Positions 8,417 to 19,456 of a stretch of DNA of 64,000 nucleotides are shown here, piece after piece. The notes below the pieces were generated by a model. The model saw only the letters and a program-made list of their open reading frames with translations, ran no database searches and was not told where the DNA came from. Source of the DNA: Paracoccus sp. SMMA_5_TC (GTDB lineage: Bacteria; Pseudomonadota; Alphaproteobacteria; Rhodobacterales; Rhodobacteraceae); assembly GCF_009696685.2 (NCBI RefSeq), contig NZ_CP102357.1, positions 62,001 through 126,000 of the forward strand, in the 5' to 3' direction. Every line of letters starts with the position of its first letter. Within the stretch, counting starts at the first letter, position 1. The position numbers were made by a program, and so were the translations under genes.

Positions 8417-9409
8417 TCACTCGGCCGCGACGGCGGTGCGACGGGCGGCCGCCTTTTCGGCATGGGCGACCAGCGCCTCGCGGAACCAGGCGCCGTCGTT
8501 CCAGGCCTTGACCCGGGCGCCCAGGCGGTCGCGATTGCACGGGCCGTTGCCGGCGATCACGTCGAAGAATTCCGACCAGTCCGGTTCGCTGAAGTCGTAA
8601 CCGCCCTTTTCCTCGTTCCATTTCAGGTTCGGATCGGGAATGGTCAGGCCCAGATATTCGGCCTGGGGCACGGTCTGGTCGACGAATTTCTGCCGCAACT
8701 CGTCATTGGTGTTCATCTTGATGCGCCAGGCCATGGACTGGGCGCTGTGGACCGAATCCTTGTCGCTGGGGCCGAACATCATCAGCGCCGGATACCACAG
8801 CCGGTTCAGCGCATCCTGCGCCATGCGCCTTTGCGCCGGCGTGCCCGAGGCCATCTTCATCATGATGGCGTAGCCCTGACGCTGGTGAAAGCTTTCTTCC
8901 TTGCAGATGCGGATCATGGCGCGGGAATAGGGGCCATAGCTGGTGCGTTGCAGCGGCACCTGGTTCATGATCGCCGCGCCATCGACCAGCCAGCCCACCG
9001 CGCCCATGTCGGCCCAGGTCAGCGTCGGATAGTTGAAGATCGAGCTGTATTTCATCTTGCCGGCATGCAGCAGCTCCATCAGCTCGTCGCGCGACACGCC
9101 CAGCGTCTCGGCGGCACTATACAGATACAGGCCATGGCCGGCCTCGTCCTGGACCTTGGCCAGCAGGATCGCCTTGCGCTCGAGCGTGGGGGCGCGGGTG
9201 ATCCAGTTGCCTTCGGGCAGCTGGCCGACGATCTCGCTATGGGCGTGCTGGCCGATCTGGCGGATCAGGGTCTTGCGATAGCCTTCGGGCATCCACTCCT
9301 TGGGCTCGATCTTTTCGCCGCGGTCGATGCGCTCCTGAAAGGCGATCTCTTCGGGGGACATCTCCTCGCGGGACTTGGCGCCTTCGGATTTCACAAGCTG
9401 GGCATACAT
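8417..9409 (-). CDS. paaA: Phenylacetyl-CoA epoxidase catalytic subunit PaaA
   Basis: A 330-residue di-iron oxygenase subunit that converts phenylacetyl-CoA to the ring-1,2-epoxide. Ferritin-like ligand motifs are visible: Glu in [13 protein letters not shown]-x2-H in [12 protein letters not shown], and E-x2-H in [14 protein letters not shown]. Start at ATG 9409 ([10 protein letters not shown]), preceded by GGAGAA. It follows paaJ by 13 bases and opens the epoxidase gene series, so all are likely expressed from the promoter upstream of paaJ. Confidence 0.98.
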   Translation of the reverse strand: MYAQLVKSEGAKSREEMSPEEIAFQERIDRGEKIEPKEWMPEGYRKTLIRQIGQHAHSEIVGQLPEGNWITRAPTLERKAILLAKVQDEAGHGLYLYSAAETLGVSRDELMELLHAGKMKYSSIFNYPTLTWADMGAVGWLVDGAAIMNQVPLQRTSYGPYSRAMIRICKEESFHQRQGYAIMMKMASGTPAQRRMAQDALNRLWYPALMMFGPSDKDSVHSAQSMAWRIKMNTNDELRQKFVDQTVPQAEYLGLTIPDPNLKWNEEKGGYDFSEPDWSEFFDVIAGNGPCNRDRLGARVKAWNDGAWFREALVAHAEKAAARRTAVAAE

Positions 9410-9422
9410 GGCCGTTCTCCGT

Positions 9423-10628
<1,206 letters not shown>

Positions 10629-10681
10629 GGGCCACTCCCTATATAGTCATGTGAGGGGTCAACGATTCTCCCAATTCGCTG

Positions 10682-10695
10682 ACCGATTGGTCGGT
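10682..10695. promoter_or_regulatory. TetR-type operator at the paaJ promoter
   Basis: ACCGA-TTGG-TCGGT, a palindrome with perfect five-base arms, about 55 bases upstream of the paaJ start. On the leftward strand it directly follows a -10-like TATAAA (10695-10700), where a bound repressor would block transcription. The probable ligand is the TetR protein encoded at 1462-2061. Confidence 0.55.
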
Positions 10696-10707
10696 TTATA
10701 CGCCATG

Positions 10708-10751
10708 AAACATCACGTGGGAAGAAAAATTTTCGGATTTTTGTGATGTTT
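10708..10751. repeat. Inverted repeat in the paaX-paaJ gap
   Basis: Perfect nine-base arms AAACATCAC (10708-10716) and GTGATGTTT (10743-10751) with 26 bases between. It lies between the paaX stop and the paaJ start, upstream of the TetR operator. It may be a two-site operator, for example for PaaX, or a weak 3' hairpin of paaX. Confidence 0.5.
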
Positions 10752-10781
10752 TCTGCTGCGAAGCTAAAAACCCCCTGCCAT

Positions 10782-11621
10782 TCACCCCGACGTCAGCCCC
10801 GCCAGGCGCGCCCGGCTGGCCGGGGTCTCTTGCGGCAAAAGCCCATCAACGCCTTGAAAGTTATTGGCAATATGGCTGTCGGCGGCTGGAGTCAGCCCCA
10901 GATACAGGCGTTGGAACAAATCGCGGGCAGCGGTGCCTTGCCAGTCGGGCGGCAACGCCGCAGTGGGCAAGCGCGGGTCGCGCAGCAGCACCGCGCGATA
11001 GACATGCACCAGAAGCAGGCGCGCGACCAGGGCATCCTGCGGCGTCATGCCCGGTTCCCGCAACTGCCAGGCCAGCGGACCGAATCGGCGCAGCATGTCC
11101 TGATAGCGGCCGTTCAGCAAAGACAGATCCCAGAACTGCGCCACCTGCGACAGGGGTTGCGGATCGCCGGCCCGAAACAGGGTTGCCCCGGCCGGCAAGG
11201 TCTGGTCTCGATCCGGCCGGAGATAGACCCCACCCCCCATGCGACCAAGCCGCAGGTTGCGCACCTCCTCCTCGGCCAGGTCGGGGGCATGCAGGATCTG
11301 CCAGCCGCGGGGCGCAATGTCGGGGGCATAAAGCAACCGCGCCGCCTGGTCGAATTCGCGCTGCGCCGCCGCATCCAGACGATAATAGCTGCGCCGGCCG
11401 ACACGTTCGCCACGCAGGCGTTGCGCCGCCACCAGTCGTGAAATCGCGGTCCGCACCAGCGATTCGTTGATGCCGACACATGCGCAGACATCGATCAGGG
11501 TGCCGGTCCACAACACCCCGCCGCGTGGCAGGGCGACATCGCCATAGATCGTGACGATGAAGGCTGCCGCGCGCAGTTCAAGCCCGCCGAGGATGTCGGT
11601 GATCGGAGAGGTCATGGTCAT
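10782..11621 (-). CDS. paaX: PaaX-family repressor of phenylacetate catabolism
   Basis: A 279-residue regulator. The N-terminal winged helix (GINESLVRTAISRLVAAQRLRGERVGRRSYYRL) and the central and C-terminal PaaX domains (GWQILHAP, FWDLSLLNGRY, LARLLLVHVYRAVLLRDP) are typical. PaaX in other bacteria is a GntR-like repressor released by phenylacetyl-CoA. It lies immediately upstream of paaJ on the same strand with a 153-base regulatory gap, and divergent from the toxin-like operon. Together with the TetR protein it suggests two regulators for one pathway. Two nearby ATG codons (11621, 11615) could be the start. Confidence 0.93.
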   Translation of the reverse strand: MTMTSPITDILGGLELRAAAFIVTIYGDVALPRGGVLWTGTLIDVCACVGINESLVRTAISRLVAAQRLRGERVGRRSYYRLDAAAQREFDQAARLLYAPDIAPRGWQILHAPDLAEEEVRNLRLGRMGGGVYLRPDRDQTLPAGATLFRAGDPQPLSQVAQFWDLSLLNGRYQDMLRRFGPLAWQLREPGMTPQDALVARLLLVHVYRAVLLRDPRLPTAALPPDWQGTAARDLFQRLYLGLTPAADSHIANNFQGVDGLLPQETPASRARLAGLTSG

Positions 11622-11682
11622 GCGTCAGAACTAGCCGCACCCGCAGGACACGACAATGGCACATTGCCCACGCGCCACGCAG

Positions 11683-11693
11683 ATTGTCGCAAT
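11683..11693. promoter_or_regulatory. Palindrome in the paaX/toxin intergenic region
   Basis: ATTG-TCG-CAAT, perfect four-base arms, midway between paaX and the toxin-like operon. A looser CAAT/ATTG pair lies at 11654-11666. It could serve either divergent unit. Confidence 0.3.
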
Positions 11694-11730
11694 GAGTCGC
11701 GGGCAAAAATCCGGACGAACCTGCCGGATA

Positions 11731-11746
11731 TGTGGCAATAGTCACA
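11731..11746. promoter_or_regulatory. CRP-like site upstream of the toxin-like operon
   Basis: TGTGG-CAATAG-TCACA matches the classic CRP pattern TGTGA-N6-TCACA at nine of ten fixed positions and lies 88 bases before the first start codon of the operon. A Crp/Fnr-family gene is present at 60471-61121, but whether alphaproteobacterial members use this motif here is unknown. Confidence 0.35.
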
Positions 11747-11833
11747 GACCCCTGTCCTGTCCCGCACGCATGGTCGAAGCGGCAGTGCCAGACACTGCAT
11801 CAACGCGAATCCACGACTTTAAGGGGGTTTTCC

Positions 11834-13135
11834 ATGCTCCTTGATGCGAAAACAGGGGCCCCGCCGGAGAGCACGCGGACGGCCGCGGCTGCCGCCTTGG
11901 GACCGCATGATTATGCGCTAGACCTGGATCGGCTGGGATGCGAGGCGCTGGCCAATCAGCTGCGCGCCCTGGTCGTTCTGCGCCAGCCCGATTTGCGGGT
12001 GCTGGCCGATCCTGCCGGGCTGGGCGCGGCCGCAATCGCCGCCCAGACCGGCATCGGTCGGGCCGCGCGCTACTATCTGAATGTGGTGCTGCCGCAACTG
12101 CAATTGCAGGTGGCCGAGGCCACGGCATTGTCGCACCTGATGCGCGGCCTGAACACAGCCCTGGCGGATGTGACTACCCCGGCCGAGGCTGCCGCGGCGA
12201 TGGCCGAGGTCACAGGCCAGATGCGGGACTATCAGGAAGATGCACAGGAGGCGCTGCGCATGACGCGGCTGCATTCCGAACTGACCGGCAAGGCGCTCAA
12301 GGAACTGGACGCGGCCATCGACGCCGCGATCGCCGAACTTGACGGCAAGGATGGTCGCATTGCCCGGACCAATGCTGCCATCGAAAGGACCGAAACCGCA
12401 ATCAATGCCGCGATCCGCACCATCGTCAGCAATTCCAATGTGATCGGCGCCGGCGTGAAGAGCATCGCTACCTATGTGTTCAAGTTGTTCGGCGGTGGCG
12501 AGGACAAGCCTGACAAGGATGCCAAGGACAAGTCCAACGACAAGCCCGCCGACAAGACCAAAGACAAGACGACAGGGAAGGATGCCGGCAAGGATAACGG
12601 CAAGGATGCCGCAAAGGATGGGGCCGCCGATGCGGGCAAGAAGCCGCAGCCGGCCGCGACCGGCGGTGACAAGACATCGACCGACCCCGCCAAACCCACC
12701 AAGGAAAACCCCGATACCGGCAAGATCGCCGAGTTTCCGGCCGAAACCATTACCACCATCTCTGAAGGCGCCGAGGGTCTGGAACAGGCCCAGCAGGCGA
12801 TCCGCAAGGGCAACGAACTGCTGGCGCAGCAATATGGCGAACTGGCCGATATGGGGGCGATGCTGGCGGCGGTGCGGGTGATCCGCAGCCAGACCGTCGG
12901 CATCGACGATGCAGCCAGCCGCCTCGCGACCGTCGCTGCCGAAAGCTACGCCACACTCGCCACCATCACGACTGCCGTCACGGCGATGCAGCAGCGCCTG
13001 GCCGAAGGTGCCGGCCTTGCCGAAAACGCCGCCGCATTGTCCGCAACCCTGGCCGCCTGGACCCGAATGGGCAATCGCACTCGCCAGATCGAACGGACCT
13101 TGTCAGGCTCGGGCACGCTTTTCCCGGAAATATGA
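11834..13135 (+). CDS. Putative A component of a tripartite alpha-helical pore-forming toxin
   Basis: A 433-residue protein with no signal peptide and almost entirely helical, Ala/Glu/Gln-rich sequence. Two long helical halves (about 30-200 and 300-425) flank a very hydrophilic Lys/Asp insert (about 222-297, repeats such as KDAKDKSNDK) that follows a short hydrophobic segment (YVFKLFGGG). The pattern IGRAARYYLNVVLPQLQLQ (73-91) is repeated in the next gene's product as IGKAKDHAKLYLDKVLPEM, indicating common ancestry. This domain plan resembles the non-inserting component of HBL/Nhe, Ahl, Smh and Xax toxins. Start at ATG 11834, with AAGGGGG upstream. First gene of a three-gene operon. I assign it by architecture, not by a database match. 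Confidence 0.65.
   Translation: MLLDAKTGAPPESTRTAAAAALGPHDYALDLDRLGCEALANQLRALVVLRQPDLRVLADPAGLGAAAIAAQTGIGRAARYYLNVVLPQLQLQVAEATALSHLMRGLNTALADVTTPAEAAAAMAEVTGQMRDYQEDAQEALRMTRLHSELTGKALKELDAAIDAAIAELDGKDGRIARTNAAIERTETAINAAIRTIVSNSNVIGAGVKSIATYVFKLFGGGEDKPDKDAKDKSNDKPADKTKDKTTGKDAGKDNGKDAAKDGAADAGKKPQPAATGGDKTSTDPAKPTKENPDTGKIAEFPAETITTISEGAEGLEQAQQAIRKGNELLAQQYGELADMGAMLAAVRVIRSQTVGIDDAASRLATVAAESYATLATITTAVTAMQQRLAEGAGLAENAAALSATLAAWTRMGNRTRQIERTLSGSGTLFPEI
12497..12724 (+). repeat. Lys/Asp-rich coding repeat in the first toxin-like gene
   Basis: Degenerate repeats built on GACAAG and AAGGAT units encode alternating Lys and Asp with Gly, Ala and Pro (residues about 222-297 of the protein). 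The region has almost no hydrophobic residues and is probably disordered. Slippage in such repeats could change its length between strains. Confidence 0.75.
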
Positions 13136-13156
13136 CTTTCCAGCAGGAGGTTTACC

Positions 13157-14269
13157 ATGTCTGTCATCCAACTGGCCCAGAACAATCAGGCCAATCAGGA
13201 CACCGGTCAGGCCATGACGGCCACCGCCAGCCAGGCGATCATCCTGAAAGGCTATGCCCTTTCGGCGCAGGCACAGAGCTTGCTGGATTTCGGCAAGCTG
13301 CCCAACCTCAAGGAATTGCAGGCCGACATGAACGCCAGCATCGGCAAGGCCAAGGACCACGCCAAGCTTTATCTCGACAAGGTGCTGCCGGAAATGAGCC
13401 AGCAGTGCAACAACGTGAACGATTATTTCAACATGCAGGCCGCACTGGCGCAGGCGCTTGATCCCACGGCACCGGCCAGCCAGGCCATCGCCCTGATGAA
13501 GGAGGCGCAGGAAAAGGCCCAGGACTTTCGCGGCAATGCCCGCCTGGTGGTTGTCGATCTGCAAACCCTGCGCGACGGTCTCAGCGCCGATGCGGCTGCC
13601 TTTTCCGGCCATGTGGGCCGACTGAATGCCGTGGTCGGCGGCGATCAGGGCGTTCTGGCCAGTCTGGGCAAGGAAATCGACTCCATCGACAGCAAGATTT
13701 CCGGCGCGATCGCCGGGGCCGCCCTGTCGGGGCTGGCGGTGGCGGGCGGCGCCTTCATCATCGCCGTCGGCGCCATAGCGGGCTTTGTCACCGCCGGCAC
13801 ATCGACGCCGCTGGTGCTGGGCGGCGTCGCACTGCTGGTGACGGGGGTGGCGGGGGCCACGGCCTCTGGCATCGCGCTGGGGGTGCTGATTTCGCAAAAG
13901 AACTCGATCCTGCAGACGCGCGCCCAGCTGACCCAGGAGGTTGAACTGGCCAGCGGCATTTCCAGCGGTTTCAAGACGTTGGCGGTCGGGGCGGCAAATG
14001 CTGCCTCTGCGGCGCAGGACATGGCCGATGCATGGACCGGGCTGGAACAGCAGATCGGCCTGCTGATCACCGATCTGCAAAAGGGCCAGACCGACGTGGC
14101 CGCGATCCGCAAGCTGTATCAGATCGCCGCCCAGGGCACGGTGCAGGACATCCGCGACCAGACGCGCATCATTCTGACCCAGATCGCCGGCGTGCGCCAG
14201 GAAAAGCCGGCCGAGGGCCAGACCCTGGGCGAGTTCGTCCAGGCGCGTTATCCGCAACGGGCGGCCTGA
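13157..14269 (+). CDS. Putative B component (membrane-inserting) of a tripartite alpha-pore-forming toxin
   Basis: A 370-residue protein, helical throughout, without a signal peptide. Residues about 182-246 form two long hydrophobic segments, rich in Gly, Ala, Val and Ile, joined by a GTSTP turn (214-218). This is the head hairpin expected in HBL-B, NheB/C, AhlB and XaxA-type proteins. Long amphipathic helices flank it on both sides (about 20-180 and 247-345), and it shares the YLxxVLP motif with the preceding protein. Family relatives assemble with two partners into a membrane-spanning pore. Excellent ribosome site GCAGGAGG before ATG 13157, 21 bases after the first gene. Alternatives are a phage-like holin or a contact-dependent effector, both less likely given the length. 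Confidence 0.72.
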   Translation: MSVIQLAQNNQANQDTGQAMTATASQAIILKGYALSAQAQSLLDFGKLPNLKELQADMNASIGKAKDHAKLYLDKVLPEMSQQCNNVNDYFNMQAALAQALDPTAPASQAIALMKEAQEKAQDFRGNARLVVVDLQTLRDGLSADAAAFSGHVGRLNAVVGGDQGVLASLGKEIDSIDSKISGAIAGAALSGLAVAGGAFIIAVGAIAGFVTAGTSTPLVLGGVALLVTGVAGATASGIALGVLISQKNSILQTRAQLTQEVELASGISSGFKTLAVGAANAASAAQDMADAWTGLEQQIGLLITDLQKGQTDVAAIRKLYQIAAQGTVQDIRDQTRIILTQIAGVRQEKPAEGQTLGEFVQARYPQRAA

Positions 14270-14308
14270 ACAACCGGGCAACGAAGTGATGCGTTGAAAT
14301 CCGGGACA

Positions 14309-14328
14309 GGGCGGCGCCATCGCCGCCC
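14309..14328 (+). terminator. Hairpin between second and third toxin-like genes
   Basis: GGGCGGCG, CCAT loop, CGCCGCCC: eight perfect GC-rich pairs, 40 bases after the stop of the second gene. There is no T-run, so it is more likely a partial terminator or an RNA-stabilising element that lowers expression of the third gene. Confidence 0.55.
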
Positions 14329-14372
14329 ATCCCCCGGGCGTTGCGGCATTCCCTTGAATCAAGGTGATTTCC

Positions 14373-15173
14373 ATGTATCGACAGGTCATCGATCAGGCCC
14401 GCGCCCAGGCGCAGGCGTTGTTGAATGCCGCGCAGGATCCGGCGGCGGCGGGGGTGCGCGATCACGCGGGTGATATGGTGTCGCGGATCCTGCCGGCGCT
14501 GGATACGCTGGGCGGACAGGCGACCGATTTCGTCACCTCGGCGGGGGCGCAGATCGACGCGCTGGTCGCCGCGATCGGAGACGGGGCGATGACGCCCGCT
14601 GCGCTGGCGGCAATGCACGACCTCGGCCTGCGCGCCGCCGATCTGCAGGCCAGGGCGCAGGCCGCCCAAGATCAGGTTCAGGCCAGCCGCGACGCGCTGT
14701 CGGGCGATGTCGCCACCTTGACGGCCCGCGCCACAGAGCTGGCCGCGCAGGCCGCCGGCTTGGAGGCGCGACAGCGCGAATTGATGGACAAGGCGCGCGC
14801 GATCCAGAAACGCATCGACACCATCAACGCCCTGATGCTGATTCCGGTGGTGGGCCCCTTCATCAAGCTGGGCGATGAGCTGGCCAGCCTGATCACCGAC
14901 CACAAATCGACCGAGGAAACGCTTGCCGACACCGCCCGCGATCTGGCCGGCATCCAGATGCAACGCGCCCAGTTGCAGGCGGCCGCCGCACAGGCCGCCG
15001 CGCTGGCACAGCTGAGCAGCCAGATGGCATCGGGCGCCCAGAACGTCGCCACCCTGCTGGCACTGATCGCCGGGAAGCTGCAGAACGAACAGGCCTTTGC
15101 CAGCGGCAATTCGCGGCTGATGCTGCTGACGCTGCAAGCCTCGTTGCAGCAGTTGCAGTCGATGGTGTCGTAA
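14373..15173 (+). CDS. Putative C component of a tripartite alpha-pore-forming toxin
   Basis: A 266-residue helical protein without a signal peptide. A single central hydrophobic stretch (about 151-175, INALMLIPVVGPFIKLGDEL) sits between long Ala/Gln-rich amphipathic helices (75-150 and 178-262). This matches the shorter-hairpin partner in tripartite alpha-toxins; the IPxVGP turn recalls that group. It also has a ILPAL segment near residue 39 that may correspond to the VLP motif of its two partners. Start taken as ATG 14373 with AAGG eight bases before; GTG 14364 is an alternative. Last gene of the operon, ending at a strong hairpin shared with katG. Confidence 0.62.
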   Translation: MYRQVIDQARAQAQALLNAAQDPAAAGVRDHAGDMVSRILPALDTLGGQATDFVTSAGAQIDALVAAIGDGAMTPAALAAMHDLGLRAADLQARAQAAQDQVQASRDALSGDVATLTARATELAAQAAGLEARQRELMDKARAIQKRIDTINALMLIPVVGPFIKLGDELASLITDHKSTEETLADTARDLAGIQMQRAQLQAAAAQAAALAQLSSQMASGAQNVATLLALIAGKLQNEQAFASGNSRLMLLTLQASLQQLQSMVS

Positions 15174-15201
15174 GCCCGCGCCGATGGGCACCGGCGCGGG
15201 C
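15174..15201. terminator. Bidirectional terminator hairpin between toxin-like operon and katG
   Basis: GCCCGCGCC (15174-15182) pairs with GGCGCGGGC (15193-15201) around a ten-base loop. It starts at the first base after the toxin stop and ends eight bases before the katG stop, so it can serve both convergent units. Confidence 0.65.
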
Positions 15202-15209
15202 AGCTTTGG

Positions 15210-17438
<2,229 letters not shown>

Positions 17439-17485
17439 TTAGACCCGATTCATCATCATGGGAAATTCTTTTACATTCTCTTTAT

Positions 17486-17498
17486 AATAATCATTATT
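17486..17498. promoter_or_regulatory. AT-rich palindrome upstream of katG (Fur-like)
   Basis: AATAAT-C-ATTATT, perfect six-base arms, in the only AT-rich patch of the katG/CBS-gene gap. It matches much of the classical Fur half GATAATCATTATC. A Fur-family regulator (Fur, Mur or PerR type) is a reasonable guess for katG control. Confidence 0.4.
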
Positions 17499-17584
17499 TA
17501 TGACCGGCGCGCGCGGCTGCTTGTGCGGCGGCCAGCTACCCCCTAGGATCGCATTCGTTCCTTGCAGCGACATGGGATTGCGTC

Positions 17585-19039
17585 GTGTCTCAGGATCCGC
17601 AGGCGCCCGCGTTGGCCGATGAACCCTCGCCGCTGCTGGCGCTGATGACCGCGCGGGTCGGCGATGCCTTGCTGCGTCGGCCGCATCTGGTCGAGGCGGC
17701 GACGGATCTGGCGACGCTTTGCCGCGACCTGTCGGCCCTGGGCGCGACCGAGGCATTGGTGCGCGATGGTGCGCGGCTGGGCATCTTTACCGCCACCGAT
17801 CTGGTGTCCGCCGTCGCCAGCGGCAGGCCGGCCGAGCGCATCGCCGTGGGCGAACTGGCGCGCTTCGAGCCATGGACCGTCAACATCGACGACCCGCTGT
17901 CCGAGGCGCTGGCGCTGATGCTGCGTCATCGCGTTCACCGCCTGCTGGTGCGCCAGGACGATCAGGTCGTCGCCATTCTGGGACAGATGGACCTGATGGC
18001 CTTTGTCGCCAATCACGCGCAGCTTATCAGCGCCGAGGCGGCGCGCGCGCCCGACATCGCCGCCCTGACCCGCGCCGCCACCCAGGTGGCGCCGATGATC
18101 CGGGCGCTGGCCGGCGACGGGGTGCGCGTCGAACTGATCGCCGCGCTGGTGGGGCGGGTCAACCGGCAGATCTTCCTGCGGCTGTGGGAATTGCTGGCGC
18201 CGCCGGAACTGATCGACAACAGCTGCCTGATCGTCATGGGCAGCGAAGGCCGTGCCGAACAGGTCATGCGCACCGACCAGGACAATGGCCTGATCCTGCG
18301 CGACGGCTTCGATTTCCCCGACCTTGCGGCGATCACAACCCGCTTTACCGAGGCGCTGGCGGATTTCGGCTATCCGCCCTGCCCCGGCGGGATCATGTTG
18401 AGCCGCCCGCAATGGTGCCAGAGCGTCAGCGGCTTTGCCCGCAGCCTGGCGGAATGGAGCCTGGGCGAAACCGCCGACGGGCCGATGAACCTGGCCATCT
18501 TTCTGGACGCGGCGCCGGTTGCCGGGGATGCCGGGCTGCTGGCACAGCTGCGCCAGGGGCTTTATCGCCGTCTGGCGGGCGATGACGCCTTTCTGGCCCG
18601 GTTCGCACTGGCGCTGCGCCAGTTCGACCATGTCGCGCCCGGCGGCTGGTGGCGGCGCCTGCCCGGCATGCGCGGCCCCGAGGCGGCCGAGATCGACCTG
18701 AAAAAGCTGGGTATATTTCCGCTGGTGCATGGGGTGCGCGCGCTGGCCCTGCAATATGGCATCGCGCCGCCGGGCACCGCCGACCGGCTGCGCCTGCTGG
18801 CCCAGGCCGGGCGCATCGACCCGACCCTGGCGCGCGACCTGATCGAGGCGCTGCATTGCATGATGGGGCTGAAGCTGGCCGCGAACCTGGCCCAGGCGGC
18901 GCAGGGGCGCCCCCCCGACAACAGCATCCGCCCGGTGGAACTGGGCCGGCTGGACCGGCAGGCGCTGCGCGATTCGCTCAACATCGTGCGCAGCTTCAAG
19001 CAGTGGCTGGGGCTGCATTTTCATCTGGACATGCTGTAG
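17585..19039 (+). CDS. CBS-domain and DUF294 nucleotidyltransferase-like protein
   Basis: A 484-residue cytosolic protein. Residues about 15-130 form a CBS pair (GIFTATDLVSAVASG, HRVHRLLVRQDDQVVAILGQMDLM), a nucleotide-sensing module. Next is a DUF294 nucleotidyltransferase-like domain with GSEGRAEQVMRTDQDNGLI, carrying the G-S and D-x-D catalytic signature, then the DUF294 C-terminal helical domain to the end. GTG 17585 is the start; no good ATG exists in frame. It is followed by a response regulator and a kinase-like exonuclease fusion on the same strand, so the three probably act in one signalling unit. Substrate of any nucleotidyl transfer is unknown. Confidence 0.85.
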   Translation: MSQDPQAPALADEPSPLLALMTARVGDALLRRPHLVEAATDLATLCRDLSALGATEALVRDGARLGIFTATDLVSAVASGRPAERIAVGELARFEPWTVNIDDPLSEALALMLRHRVHRLLVRQDDQVVAILGQMDLMAFVANHAQLISAEAARAPDIAALTRAATQVAPMIRALAGDGVRVELIAALVGRVNRQIFLRLWELLAPPELIDNSCLIVMGSEGRAEQVMRTDQDNGLILRDGFDFPDLAAITTRFTEALADFGYPPCPGGIMLSRPQWCQSVSGFARSLAEWSLGETADGPMNLAIFLDAAPVAGDAGLLAQLRQGLYRRLAGDDAFLARFALALRQFDHVAPGGWWRRLPGMRGPEAAEIDLKKLGIFPLVHGVRALALQYGIAPPGTADRLRLLAQAGRIDPTLARDLIEALHCMMGLKLAANLAQAAQGRPPDNSIRPVELGRLDRQALRDSLNIVRSFKQWLGLHFHLDML

Positions 19040-19090
19040 CCTGTCGGGCGCAGCATGGGGGGTGCGAGCTGGAAGGACAAAGGGGGGCAC

Positions 19091-19456
19091 ATGGGCACGC
19101 GGGTGCTGATCGCGGATGACGAACCGAACATCGTGCTGTCGCTGTCGTTCCTGCTCAGGCGCGCCGGCTATGAGGTGCTGACCGCCGCCGATGGTGCCCA
19201 GGCGCTGGCCCTGATCCGCAGCGCCCGGCCGCGGCTGGTGCTGCTGGACGGGGCCATGCCGGGTCTGAGCGGCTTCGAGGTCTGCGAGGCCGTGCGCGCC
19301 GACCCGCAGATCCGCGACACGCTGATTCTGATGCTGACCGCCAAGGCGCGCGATGTCGATGTCGCCCGCGGCATGGGCGCGGGCGCGGACGCCTATGTGA
19401 CCAAGCCGTTTTCGACCCATGCCCTGATGGACCGCATCCGCGAGATGCTGGCATGA
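19091..19456 (+). CDS. Single-domain (CheY-like) response regulator
   Basis: A 121-residue receiver domain without an output domain. Acidic pair in ADDEPN, phosphoacceptor Asp in VLLDGAMPG, Thr in MLTAKA and Lys in VTKPF are all present, so it should be phosphorylatable. Start ATG 19091 has AGGGGGG in front; an upstream in-frame ATG has none. The stop overlaps the start of the next gene as ATGA, so translation of regulator and kinase-like fusion is probably coupled. Confidence 0.9.
   Translation: MGTRVLIADDEPNIVLSLSFLLRRAGYEVLTAADGAQALALIRSARPRLVLLDGAMPGLSGFEVCEAVRADPQIRDTLILMLTAKARDVDVARGMGAGADAYVTKPFSTHALMDRIREMLA

Noticed and set aside
12497-12724. Possible CRISPR or tandem DNA repeat
   Set aside because: Units are short, degenerate and in frame, encoding Lys/Asp; there are no unique spacers.
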